Shown here in pieces: positions 44,361 to 53,695 of a DNA stretch of 64,000 nt (position 1 is the stretch's first letter; each line of letters begins with the position of its first letter). The notes beneath the pieces were generated by a model that was not told where the DNA came from, searched no databases, and saw only the letters and a program-made list of their open reading frames with translations. This DNA comes from an uncultured Faecalibacterium sp. (GTDB taxonomy: Bacteria > Bacillota > Clostridia > Oscillospirales > Ruminococcaceae), in NCBI GenBank assembly GCA_937907025.1, contig CALESJ010000003.1, forward strand, positions 33,329 to 97,328, in the 5' to 3' direction. The position numbers were made by a program, and so were the translations under genes.

Positions 44361-47300
44361 TCAGCGGATGCGCAGGGTCTTGATCTCGTAGGGCTTGACG
44401 GTGAAGCGGATGGCGCCGTTCTCCACGGACACCGGCTCGCCGTCCGGCTGTTCCAGGCAGTCGCAGCTCTCGGCGCTGGTGAAGGGGCGACCCCAGTGCA
44501 GGGTGGTTTCGGTGAGGGAGTTGTCGCACTCATACATACGCACAATGACGCCGTCGCCGTCCTCGGCCTGCTTGATGGTTTCCACCACGATGTTGGGGGC
44601 TTCCACAGCGGCCAGGCAGAAGGCCTCGCCGGGGGTGCCGCCCGCCACTGCCAGGGCCGGCTGGTTCAGGAAGAAAGCCTCCCGCACAGTGCCCGCAGCG
44701 CGCCAGGTTTCGGCGTGGGGGTACAGGGCGTAGGTGAAGTGGTGCACTTCCTGGTCGGTGGTGGGGTTGGGCTCGATGCCGGACTTGATCAGGGTCAGGC
44801 TGAGGCAGCTGTCCTTGACCGAATGGCCGTACTTGCAGTCGTTGAGCAGGCTCACGCCGTAGTGGCCCTCGGACAGGTCGGCCCACTTCTGGCCGCAGCT
44901 CTCGAACCGGGCCTTGTCCCAGCTGGTGTTGGTGTGGGTCTTGCGGGTCAGGTTGCCGTACTGCACCTCGAAGGTGGCTTCATCGGTGTGGACGTTGCAG
45001 GGGAAGGCCACTTTCAGCAGGTGCTGGTGTTCGTGCCAGTCCACGGTGGTGACGAAGTCGATGCGGCGGGAGTTGGCGTAGAAGTGGATGTCCTGGGAAA
45101 TGGTGGAGTTGCTGAACGCCCGCTCGATGTGCAGAGTGGCGCGCACCGGGCCGTTCTCGGTCCAGGTGAAGGCCTTCAGGTCGGTGACATCCCAGGATTT
45201 TTCGGTGTAGAAAATATCAATGTCCCAGTTATCGTAGTAGATGGGCTTGTCCTCGAACACCCGGAAGGCGTTGGCGCTTTTGCCCGCCTGGAGCACTTCC
45301 CGACGGTTGTCCTTGTCGAACAGGCGGCCGATCTGGCCGTGTTCATCAAAGGAAACGGTGTAGAAGGGAGTTTCGATGCTGCGGCCGTCCGCCCCGATGG
45401 TGAAGGGAGCGGCCTGTGCCGCGCAATCCGCCGGGGCAAAGGTCTTGCGGCCCTTGGCGGGCAGGTCTTTCAGCCAGACCACGGCGCCGTCGGCAGTCTG
45501 CTGCACCGGGTAGACGTTGCCGGCCTCATCGGCCAGGGCGGCCGCGTCGCACTCGCCCAGTTCCACCACGTCATTGCGGGCAAAGCCGGTGGTGTTGAAG
45601 ACGGTGACGCCCTCCCCCGCCGGGGTCAGGGCGGCCAGACGCTCGTCCCGCAGGGCGGCGATCTCGGCTTCCATCTGGGCGTATTCCTTCTTGGTGACCT
45701 CGTACACCTCATGGATGGAGGAGCCGGGCAGGATGTCGTGGAACTGGTTGATGAGGATGCCGTGCCACAGCTTGTCCAGGGCTTCGGCGGGGTAGGCCAC
45801 GCCGGGGGCGGCCAGCACGCTGAGCAGTTCCAGGTCCATCATGTGCAGCTCGGCCTTGCGGTTGGAGCGCTTGTTGCGGGCCATGGAGGTCAGGGTGCCG
45901 CGGTGGTATTCGAAGTAGAGCTCGCCCTCCCAGGTGGGCAGGCGGCGGTTGCCGGAAACCCGCTCTTTCAGCTCGTCGAAGTAGGTGCGGGCGAAGGCCT
46001 GGCGCACCTTGGGGATACCCTCCACGCCCTTTTCCATGCGCTGGGAGGTTTCCAGCATGGCGCGGGTGGGGCCGCCGCCGCCATCGCCGTAGCCGTAGCA
46101 GACGAGGATGTCGTTGTTGATGCTCTTCTGCTGGTAGCGGTGCCAGCCGCCGATGATGGCGTCCGGGTGCAGCATGCCGTTGTAGGTGGTGAAGAAGTCC
46201 TTTTCGTCCTGGCCCACGCCCAGGGTGGTGACCAGGTGGGTCAGGATCTCGGTGCCGTCAATGCCCCGCCACATAAAGGTGTCGTAGGGCATTTTGTTGA
46301 ACTGGTTCCAGGCCAGCTTGGTGGTCATGAAGTAGTCGATACCGCACTTTTTCATGATCTGGGGCAGGGCGCCGGAGTAGCCGAAGACATCGGGCAGCCA
46401 CAGGATGCGGTTGTCCACGCCGAACTCTTCTTTGAAGAAGCGCTTGCCGTACAGGAACTGGCGGACCAGGCTTTCGCCGCTGGTCAGGTTGCAGTCGGCT
46501 TCCACCCACATGCCGCCTTCCGGTTCCCACCGGCCTTCGGCCACACGGGCCTTGATCTTCTCGTACAATTCGGGGTAGCGCTGTTTCAGGAAGTAGTACA
46601 GCTGGGGCTGGCTGGACATGAACTTATAGTCCGGGTACTCGTCCATGAGCTTGAGCACGGTGGCAAAGCTGCGGCAGACCTTTTCCCGGGTCTGGGCCAC
46701 GGTCCACCACCAGGCCACGTCGATGTGGGTATGGCCGATGCAGCTGGCAATGACCTCGTCATGGCCGGCCAGGTCGGTGTACAGGGCCTTGGCCAGGTAG
46801 CTGCGGGCTTCGGCCACGCTGGCGTAGAAGCTCTCGTTGTACGGGGTGCGCAGGTCCAGCAGGTTCACGGCCTCGTTGAGCACCCGTTCCAGGTCGCGGC
46901 GGGCCTTGCCGTCCGGCTCCAGCCGGGGGAAGGCCTGCAGGGGCACCACCATATCGTAGTACAGCCCCTCGATCTCCGGGTCCACCTCCCGCAGGTCCAC
47001 GATGAGGTTAAACTCGGTGTGCAGGATGCCGGTATAGGACTGCAGTTCCAGGCGGTAGGTGGTGCCGGCCTTGGCGCAGCGGTCCAGCAGCACATCCCGG
47101 TGGTTCATGTCGATGCCCTGGGTGACGGCGCCGTTCACGAACAGCAGGAACTGGGGGTTCTTGGCGTCGTCCCATTCGTCGATCTGGGTGCAGACGTGCA
47201 TCCACAGGGGTTTGCCGTCCAACTCGGCGGGCACGGTCACGTCGGCGCGGAACCAGTAGTGCTTGTCCGGGCCGTACCAGTGCATGGTGCGGCAGTCGAA

Positions 47301-47462
47301 GGGCTCAAAAGGAGCCGGGTCGGCGTCGGCGTCCTCCGGGCGCAGGAAGTTGCCCGGCTTGTACAGCCAGTTGTCGGTGGGGAATTTCTGCTTGACCGAA
47401 AGCTTCTGCAGCTCGGTGCAGATGCCGTTGATCCGCTTGTCCAAAAAGCTCATTGTTTCCAT
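44361..47462 (-). CDS. GH38 alpha-mannosidase (second copy)
   Basis: 1033 residues with GHTHIDVAWWW (zinc site), WLPDVFGYSGALPQIM (nucleophile Asp358) and GYGDGGGGPT, the full set for GH38. It differs clearly from the enzyme at 994-4035, so linkage specificity probably differs. Cytoplasmic, no signal. It lies 39 bases after GH130 and 51 before GH20, in one operon. Confidence 0.94.
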   Translation of the reverse strand: METMSFLDKRINGICTELQKLSVKQKFPTDNWLYKPGNFLRPEDADADPAPFEPFDCRTMHWYGPDKHYWFRADVTVPAELDGKPLWMHVCTQIDEWDDAKNPQFLLFVNGAVTQGIDMNHRDVLLDRCAKAGTTYRLELQSYTGILHTEFNLIVDLREVDPEIEGLYYDMVVPLQAFPRLEPDGKARRDLERVLNEAVNLLDLRTPYNESFYASVAEARSYLAKALYTDLAGHDEVIASCIGHTHIDVAWWWTVAQTREKVCRSFATVLKLMDEYPDYKFMSSQPQLYYFLKQRYPELYEKIKARVAEGRWEPEGGMWVEADCNLTSGESLVRQFLYGKRFFKEEFGVDNRILWLPDVFGYSGALPQIMKKCGIDYFMTTKLAWNQFNKMPYDTFMWRGIDGTEILTHLVTTLGVGQDEKDFFTTYNGMLHPDAIIGGWHRYQQKSINNDILVCYGYGDGGGGPTRAMLETSQRMEKGVEGIPKVRQAFARTYFDELKERVSGNRRLPTWEGELYFEYHRGTLTSMARNKRSNRKAELHMMDLELLSVLAAPGVAYPAEALDKLWHGILINQFHDILPGSSIHEVYEVTKKEYAQMEAEIAALRDERLAALTPAGEGVTVFNTTGFARNDVVELGECDAAALADEAGNVYPVQQTADGAVVWLKDLPAKGRKTFAPADCAAQAAPFTIGADGRSIETPFYTVSFDEHGQIGRLFDKDNRREVLQAGKSANAFRVFEDKPIYYDNWDIDIFYTEKSWDVTDLKAFTWTENGPVRATLHIERAFSNSTISQDIHFYANSRRIDFVTTVDWHEHQHLLKVAFPCNVHTDEATFEVQYGNLTRKTHTNTSWDKARFESCGQKWADLSEGHYGVSLLNDCKYGHSVKDSCLSLTLIKSGIEPNPTTDQEVHHFTYALYPHAETWRAAGTVREAFFLNQPALAVAGGTPGEAFCLAAVEAPNIVVETIKQAEDGDGVIVRMYECDNSLTETTLHWGRPFTSAESCDCLEQPDGEPVSVENGAIRFTVKPYEIKTLRIR

Positions 47463-47501
47463 GGGGAGTTCCTTTCCTGGGAAGGCCAGATTTCAAAGAT
47501 T

Positions 47502-48491
47502 TCAGAAGGAGTTTGCCTTGATGTAGTCCAGCACCCGGTCCACGGTGGTGAAGGCCAGGCCGGTGACGGTGTCGGCGCAGCCGTAGTAGACGGCGATGCG
47601 GCCGGTGGGGGCGTCGGTGAGGGCGGCGCAGGGGAAGGTGACGTTGGGCACGTCGCCCATGCACTCATAGGGCATGTGGGGGGCCAGGATGTAGTCCTTG
47701 CCGCGGGCTTTCACCTTCCAGGGCTCGTCGATGTCCAGCAGGGCCGCGCCCATGCGGTACACATAGCCGTTGCAGGTGTTGATGACGCCGTGGTAGATCA
47801 GCAGCCAGCCCTCGTCGGTTTCGATGGGGATGGGGCCCGGGCCGATCTTCAGGCTCTGCCAGGCGGATTCGTCCCCCTTGACGGCGCCCATCATGTAGCG
47901 GTGACGGCCCCAGTAGATGAGGTCCTCGCTCTGGCTGACAAAGATGTCGCCGAAGGGGGTGTGGCCGGTATCGCTGGGGCGGCTCATCATCATGTAGCGG
48001 CCCTGGATCTTGCGGGGGAACAGAACGCCGTTGCGGTTGTAGGGCAAAAAGGCGTTTTCCAGCTGGTGGAAGGTCTTGAAGTCCTCGGTCCAGGCCAGGC
48101 CGATGGTGGGGCCGTGATAGCCGTTGCACCAGGTGACGTAGTACTTGCCGTCCATGTAGCAGACCCGGGGGTCGTACCGGTATTCCCGGTTGGTCACTTC
48201 GGGGTCTTCGCCCACCAGGTGGATGGGCTCATCGTCGATGGTCCAGTGGATGCCGTCCTTGCTGAAGCCGGCAAAAATATCCATGCTGATGGACAGGCTG
48301 TCGCAGCGGAAGACGCCTGCAAAGCCGTCCTTGAAAGGCACCACGGCGCTGTTGAACACGCTGTTGGACCGCTTGTTGCCGTCGCGGCCGATGATGGGGT
48401 TGCCGTCATACCGCCAGAGCGGGGTGCGGGTGACGGCGGGCGGGTCCTGCCAGGGAATGTTGGGCAGCGGGTTGCCAATGATCTTAGCCAT
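47502..48491 (-). CDS. GH130 beta-mannoside phosphorylase
   Basis: 329 residues forming a five-bladed beta-propeller with the proposed acid Asp107 in YRYDPRVCY and phosphate-binding residues in RNGVLFPRKI. Family members cleave beta-1,4-mannosyl linkages with phosphate to give mannose 1-phosphate; in gut bacteria one subgroup acts on the Man-beta-1,4-GlcNAc core of N-glycans. Its place between GH38 genes supports that role. It follows the GH38-like gene by 30 bases. Confidence 0.92.
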   Translation of the reverse strand: MAKIIGNPLPNIPWQDPPAVTRTPLWRYDGNPIIGRDGNKRSNSVFNSAVVPFKDGFAGVFRCDSLSISMDIFAGFSKDGIHWTIDDEPIHLVGEDPEVTNREYRYDPRVCYMDGKYYVTWCNGYHGPTIGLAWTEDFKTFHQLENAFLPYNRNGVLFPRKIQGRYMMMSRPSDTGHTPFGDIFVSQSEDLIYWGRHRYMMGAVKGDESAWQSLKIGPGPIPIETDEGWLLIYHGVINTCNGYVYRMGAALLDIDEPWKVKARGKDYILAPHMPYECMGDVPNVTFPCAALTDAPTGRIAVYYGCADTVTGLAFTTVDRVLDYIKANSF

Positions 48492-48521
48492 ACTTTCTAA
48501 CCTCCTGTGGTTGGGGCAGCG

Positions 48522-50918
48522 TTATCCCACGATGCGCACGACCGGTGCGAACTGCTGCTCGTGCAGCTCGTCCATGGCGCGTTCTGGGTCGGTTTCGTCG
48601 GTGAGGGTGAGGGTGAAGCGGTATTCCGCAAAGCCGGACAGGTCCAGCTTGAAGTTTGTTTCCCAGGTGTTGTTCATCAGCCAGGCGAACACCGGGCGGC
48701 GGTTGTCCTCCGGGCGGTTTTCGCACAGGCGGATGGGGTGGTGTTTCAGCGGGCCGAAAGCGTACAGCGGGGTGTCCCGGGCGCCCAGCAGCACGCCGCC
48801 GTCCCGCCCCAGGAAGGCCAGGCCGTCGTCGCTCATGCTGTATTCCATGCAGCTGCCGGGCAGCTGGTCCACGCCGGGGCGCAGGGCTTCCCGGCCGCCT
48901 TTGCGCAGCCAGACTTCCCGCCCGGACAGGTCCAGGTTCAGGGGCAGGTAAACGCTTTCGATATCGGTGGAAAGGGTCTTGCCCAGTTCCAGACGCAAGT
49001 CGATGCGGGGCAGGGCCTCATACAGTTTCAGCACCACATCGCAGTGGACGGTGCCGGGCATGGACCCGCGCAGGCGCAGGGTGGTGAACACCGGGCCGCG
49101 CTCCTCGCACACCACCTCTTCCAGGGTTGCGGGGAACTGTCTGGCGTGCTGACCGCGGATATTGCGGCCCAGCAGGCGGCGTTCCTCGTACACGTCGGTG
49201 ACGCCGGGGCGCACCGGGGTACATTCATAGACCGGGGTAAAGAAAGGCAGGCCGGCAGGAGCCATGAGCTCCCGGCCGTGGACCTTGTCATACAGGCTGC
49301 ACAGGCCCCGGCCCACCTCGTATTCCAGGCGGAAGAACCGGTTTTCAAAGCTGTACGGCAGGCGGAAGGTCACGGGGTCGTAGTCATTGACGATATCCCG
49401 CACCCGCTCGGCGCCAACGTAGCACTGGCGGGTGTTGAGCTTGTTTTCAGGACGTTCTCTTCTGCCATAAGTATACCGTTTGACTTCCCCCGGTGTAAAG
49501 GTGTCCACGAAGGAAATTCGCCGTCCCCGGGGGTGGGGGCTGACCTGACAGGGCAGTTCCCGGCCGTCCTCGGTGTGGACGCAGGCGTCGGGCAGGCCGG
49601 CGGGCAGGGTTTCGACGTAGAATTCCACCGCCATGGGGCCGGAAAGGTGCGTGGGGTTCTGTACCCGGATGCTGCCCTCGGTGGCGTAGTAGCGCAGGAT
49701 GTCCCCCTGGTCCCGGGCGATGCGGCCCAGCATGCGGGCGGCGGCCTCATGGGCGCGGGAAGCATACCCGTTCTTGCGCATATCCAGGTCCAGCACCATG
49801 GATTCATAGGGGTTGGTGATGCTGGCGGAATGGCCCCAGGTGTGCTCGGCGTAGAGCAGCAGGGCGTCCTCGGCCTCCCGCACCAGGGCGGGCTGGTGCT
49901 GTTCCAGCCCGGGGTCCAGGCGGCGGGCCAGCTCGTAGCTGCGGCAGGCGTCCCGGTAGTGCTTCACCGCATAAGGGGTGGAGCCCACGCCGTTGGCCCA
50001 CCAGTCGTTCAGGTCGCCGTGATACACCGGCGCCTGCTGCAGTTTGGGGGCGATGGCGGCGTACAGTTCCTGCAGACTGACCATCCGCACCTGCACCGTG
50101 TCGCCGTAGCGGCGGTTGAAGGTTTCGATGGTGTGCAGGATGAGGGGTTCGGGCGGGGCGTTGTCGCTGAAGACGCCGGACACCGACGCCGGGATGAAGT
50201 CATAGGGGTAGCCGTTTTCCTCACACTCGGTGAGGTAGGCGTCCAGGTTCCGGGCCAGGGCTTCGGCATCGTCTTCCGGCTGCGGGGCACTGCCCAGCCG
50301 GTCCTGCGTCATGAAGTTGGGGATGTGGTTGGGGCGCAGGCCCAGCACGTTGCCCAGGTTGTAGTGCTCGCCGTTCCACACCAGCAGGCGGTGGCCGTCC
50401 TTGCTCTGCCAGAAATAGGCGTTCTGGTTCTGGCGCAGGGGGTACATACCGTGGTGGCAGTGGATGTTGGTGTACAGAAACTCCACCCCGTTTTCCAGCA
50501 GGGCATCCCGCTGGCCCATGGACAGGCCGTTGATGTCGGCACACATGGCGGTGGTCAGGGGCACGCCTGCGGCGGCGAATTTCTCCCGCCAGGCGTGCAG
50601 GCGCCGGGCGTAGATGCCGCAGTCCAGCAGGTCGGTGAAGTTCAGGTAGTTGGCCGAAAGGCCGATACGGCCGTCCCGGGCCAGGTCCAGGAAACGGGCT
50701 TTTTCCTCCTCCGATGCGGTGCGGAAGAAGGCCTCTACACAGTACAGGGTTTCGCAGTTCCAGCGGAAGGCCGCATTGGCAGGGTCTTCCATGAGCTGCA
50801 GGGCGCTGCGGATGTAGTCCACCTGCAGGTCGATGACATGTTCCTGCAGGTCGGTGTACCCGATGTCGGTGTGGGAATGGTGGACGGCATAGACCGTCCG
50901 GATGGTATGTTGTTTCAT
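48522..50918 (-). CDS. Divergent GH38-like protein
   Basis: 798 residues from the ATG at 50918, after GGAGG. The start reads VYAVHHSHTDIGYTD, the GH38-type zinc motif with His14/His16/Asp18. The usual WLPDVFG nucleophile motif is absent; the corresponding region is SANYLNFTDLLDCG and then TTAMCADINGLS with a possible replacement Asp. A late zinc-type segment AEHTWGHSAS and beta-sandwich domains follow. It is shorter than the other two GH38 enzymes and may have a different specificity or mechanism. Separated from the transport genes by an attenuator-like structure. Confidence 0.8.
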   Translation of the reverse strand: MKQHTIRTVYAVHHSHTDIGYTDLQEHVIDLQVDYIRSALQLMEDPANAAFRWNCETLYCVEAFFRTASEEEKARFLDLARDGRIGLSANYLNFTDLLDCGIYARRLHAWREKFAAAGVPLTTAMCADINGLSMGQRDALLENGVEFLYTNIHCHHGMYPLRQNQNAYFWQSKDGHRLLVWNGEHYNLGNVLGLRPNHIPNFMTQDRLGSAPQPEDDAEALARNLDAYLTECEENGYPYDFIPASVSGVFSDNAPPEPLILHTIETFNRRYGDTVQVRMVSLQELYAAIAPKLQQAPVYHGDLNDWWANGVGSTPYAVKHYRDACRSYELARRLDPGLEQHQPALVREAEDALLLYAEHTWGHSASITNPYESMVLDLDMRKNGYASRAHEAAARMLGRIARDQGDILRYYATEGSIRVQNPTHLSGPMAVEFYVETLPAGLPDACVHTEDGRELPCQVSPHPRGRRISFVDTFTPGEVKRYTYGRRERPENKLNTRQCYVGAERVRDIVNDYDPVTFRLPYSFENRFFRLEYEVGRGLCSLYDKVHGRELMAPAGLPFFTPVYECTPVRPGVTDVYEERRLLGRNIRGQHARQFPATLEEVVCEERGPVFTTLRLRGSMPGTVHCDVVLKLYEALPRIDLRLELGKTLSTDIESVYLPLNLDLSGREVWLRKGGREALRPGVDQLPGSCMEYSMSDDGLAFLGRDGGVLLGARDTPLYAFGPLKHHPIRLCENRPEDNRRPVFAWLMNNTWETNFKLDLSGFAEYRFTLTLTDETDPERAMDELHEQQFAPVVRIVG

Positions 50919-50973
50919 AGGCGAAACCTCCGCGCACAGGCGGAATCGGTCGGTTTGGGGCGGATATACCCGC

Positions 50974-51051
50974 AAAAAAGGCCGCCGCTGGGCCGGGCCG
51001 GTGAAAAAGCTGATTGATCTTGAGAAATTCTGTTCGATCAAAGGCGGCGGC
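50974..51051 (-). terminator. Nested stem-loop attenuator between binding protein and glycosidase genes
   Basis: GCCGCCGC (50981-50988) pairs with GCGGCGGC (51044-51051), and inside it TTGATC (51014-51019) pairs with GATCAA (51036-51041). On the minus strand the outer stem ends in a T run (50979-50974). It probably stops part of the transcription after the binding-protein gene, so that the lipoprotein is made in excess over the enzymes. Confidence 0.5.
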
Positions 51052-51138
51052 GCGCTGCCGCTGCTGCTGTTTTCTCCTGCCCGCGCGAAGCGACGGCCTT
51101 TGTGTTACGGGTTGATGGCGGATATGGGACGGGAACGC

Positions 51139-52647
51139 TTACTTAGCAGCGGTTTCAGCGGAAGCACCGCCGTTGGAAGCCATGAAAGCGTCGACCTGCT
51201 CCTGGCACTGGGCCATGACATCGTCAAAACCGGCGGCGCGCAGGTCCTTCATGATGGCGGGCACGATTTCGTCGGTGGGCTTGGTGCCGGTCAGCAGCTC
51301 GCCCTTGTAGCGCTCGTAGATGGCCACGCAGTTGGCCAGCTCGTCCTTGAAGTTGGTGGTATCCAGGCTGAAGCCCAGCAGGACGGAGGGCTCGGCGGCC
51401 TCGTTCAGAGCTTCCACTTCGTCGTACTGGTTGAAGTCGTACTCATCGCTGGGAGTGACGGTGAAGAAGCTGCCCTGGGTGTAGCCAGCCATGGCCCAGT
51501 CGGCGTTGTTCTTGTGGACCCATTCCTTGGTGTCGTCGGTGTAATCCCAGTTGTCGCCCTGGACGCCGTAGTACAGCAGGTCACGGACGTAAGAATCGGT
51601 GTTGACCAGTTCCAGCAGCTGCAGAGCCTTTTCGGGGTAAGCGCAGTTGGCGGAGATGCAGTTCATGGAGCCGCGGACGGTATCGTTGGAAACGATGGTG
51701 GGGCCGAGCTTGGTGGTGGCGGCCTCAACGCCCATCTGGGGACCCCAGGTGGTCTTGGCAGCGCCGGACCAGCCCTGAGCTACGTTGCAGGGCTTGTAGG
51801 CGTTCTCTTCGGGCTTGGTGGCGGCATCGGAGTTGATGATGCCGGCCTGGTACCATTCATGGAAGGTATCCAGAGTGGCCTGGATGTCGGGCTGTTCCAG
51901 CACGGAAACCACGGTGGCGGTGCTGTCGTTGTACTTCACGCCCAGGGGCAGCAGGCCGGTGCCCATGTTGTCGTACTCAAAGGCGGCCCAGGTGGCGCCG
52001 TTCTGGTTCAGCGGGAAGGAAGCTTCGCCGGAAGAATCCTTCATCTTGGTCAGGGTGTCGGTCAGGGTGCCCAGGTCGGCCATGGAGATGGCCTCGGGGA
52101 TGGTGAAGCCGGTGGATTCGGCCAGTTCCTTATCCCAGACCAGGTACTCGGTGATGGAGGAGTCCTTGTAGGAAGGCACGGCGTACAGCTTGCCGCCCAC
52201 TTCGCAGGCTTCCCAGTAATCTTCGGGGATGGAAGCGTACAGGTCGGGGGTAGCGGTCTTGACCAGTTCGCTGATGTCATAGAAAGCGCCGATGTTGATA
52301 TCGTTGACATAGGTGTTCATGTTGGTGAACAGGATGTCATACTCGCCGCTGGTGTTGACGATGACGTTGCGGCGGTTGTCCCAGTCGCCCCAGGAAACGA
52401 CCTGCACGTCCAGGTTGACGCCGATCTTCTTTTCCAGGTAGGGGTTGATCTGCTGCAGCCAGGCATCGTAGTTGGTGGGCTGGCCGTTGCCGACGGTGAC
52501 CCATTTCAGGGTAACGACTTCATCGGAACCGGTGGAGGCGGTGTCGCCGGTGGCAGCGGAGGAACCGCCGTTGCCGCCGCAGGCGGCCAGGCTCAGCGCC
52601 ATGGCGCCGGTCATGCCCAACGCAAGTGCTTTGTTGAACTTTTTCAT
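51139..52647 (-). CDS. Sugar ABC transporter substrate-binding lipoprotein
   Basis: 502 residues from the ATG at 52647, after AAAGGAG. The lipoprotein signal ends ALSLAACGG. The mature protein follows the large extracellular solute-binding family of LplA type (WLQQINPYLEKKIGVNL, then SWGDWDNRRNV). It captures the oligosaccharide at the cell surface for the two permeases upstream. The mature C-terminus is acidic. Confidence 0.92.
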   Translation of the reverse strand: MKKFNKALALGMTGAMALSLAACGGNGGSSAATGDTASTGSDEVVTLKWVTVGNGQPTNYDAWLQQINPYLEKKIGVNLDVQVVSWGDWDNRRNVIVNTSGEYDILFTNMNTYVNDINIGAFYDISELVKTATPDLYASIPEDYWEACEVGGKLYAVPSYKDSSITEYLVWDKELAESTGFTIPEAISMADLGTLTDTLTKMKDSSGEASFPLNQNGATWAAFEYDNMGTGLLPLGVKYNDSTATVVSVLEQPDIQATLDTFHEWYQAGIINSDAATKPEENAYKPCNVAQGWSGAAKTTWGPQMGVEAATTKLGPTIVSNDTVRGSMNCISANCAYPEKALQLLELVNTDSYVRDLLYYGVQGDNWDYTDDTKEWVHKNNADWAMAGYTQGSFFTVTPSDEYDFNQYDEVEALNEAAEPSVLLGFSLDTTNFKDELANCVAIYERYKGELLTGTKPTDEIVPAIMKDLRAAGFDDVMAQCQEQVDAFMASNGGASAETAAK

Positions 52648-52712
52648 CTTGTTGCTCCTTTTCATGTATGGTTACGGGACAGGTGACCCTGTCGGAATCC
52701 TAAGGGGGAAAA

Positions 52713-53678
52713 TCAGCCCTTGACGGCGCCGATGGTCAGACCGGAAATGAAGTATTTCTGGAAGAAGGGATAGGCGCAGGCAATGGGAATAACGATGACC
52801 ACCGCGATGGCCATGCGCACCGATTCGGAGGGCATGGAGTTGCGGTACTGCTGCAGGCTCAGGCCGGCAGAGGGGTTGTTGGCAATGTAGTCCAGGTTCT
52901 TCATCATGTTGTTCAGCAGGGCCTGCAGGCTGTACAGGTTGTTCTTGGAGATGTACAAGCTGGACTGGAACCAGTCGTTCCAGTAGCCGAAGGTCAAAAA
53001 CAGGCCGATGGTGGCGAACACGGGCTTGGAGATGGGCACCACAATGCGGCTGAAGATGGTCAGCTGGGAGGCGCCGTCGATCTTGGCCGATTCGATGATG
53101 GAATCGGGGATGGTGGTGCGGAAGAAGGTCTTGGATATGATGACGTTGAAGCTGGACACGGCCAGGGGCAGCACCAGACACCAGATGGTATCGTTGAGGT
53201 GGAGCATGTTGGCCACAACCACATAGTTGGCGATCATGCCGCCGTTGAAGATCATGGGGATGAAGACCACCCAGTTGAAGAAGTTGCGCAGGCGGTACTG
53301 CGGGCGGGAAAGCACATAGCCCATGGTGGTGGTGAGCAGCACGCCCAGCACGGTGCCGATGACCGTGACCAGGATGGAGATGAACAGGGCGTGGGCGATG
53401 GTGCCGCGCTCGTTCCACAGGAACTGGTACGCGCTGAGGGAGAAGGTTTCCGGGATGAGGGCGTAGCCGTTGAGCCGGATGGATTCCTCCGAGCTGACCG
53501 AGATGATCACCACATAGAACACCGGGAACAGGCAGATAAAGGACAGAAGCACGAACAGGGCGTTGAACAGGCCGTTGGTTGCCGGTTTGATCTGATTCAG
53601 GCGGAAGGCGGCTTTGGCCTCCTCCTTTTCCAGGGCCTTTTCGGCCTTGCGGGAGGCGCGCTTTTCGGAAATGGTCAT
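52713..53678 (-). CDS. lplC: Sugar ABC transporter permease, LplC type
   Basis: 321 residues with six membrane helices. The EAA loop reads ESAKIDGASQ, then RIVVPISKPV. The C-terminus ISGLTIGAVKG is typical of the family. The N-terminal about 35 residues are charged and cytoplasmic. It lies 17 bases after LplB and forms the heterodimeric channel with it. Confidence 0.93.
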   Translation of the reverse strand: MTISEKRASRKAEKALEKEEAKAAFRLNQIKPATNGLFNALFVLLSFICLFPVFYVVIISVSSEESIRLNGYALIPETFSLSAYQFLWNERGTIAHALFISILVTVIGTVLGVLLTTTMGYVLSRPQYRLRNFFNWVVFIPMIFNGGMIANYVVVANMLHLNDTIWCLVLPLAVSSFNVIISKTFFRTTIPDSIIESAKIDGASQLTIFSRIVVPISKPVFATIGLFLTFGYWNDWFQSSLYISKNNLYSLQALLNNMMKNLDYIANNPSAGLSLQQYRNSMPSESVRMAIAVVIVIPIACAYPFFQKYFISGLTIGAVKG

Positions 53679-53695
53679 CTTGTCTTCCTCCTTCC

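Noticed and set aside
42354..48500. Open frame of over 2000 codons on the plus strand
   Set aside because: It runs antisense through GH20, GH38 and GH130 genes whose protein motifs are unmistakable. Long antisense frames are expected in GC-rich genes, and the translation is low-complexity Gly/Val/Gln/His.
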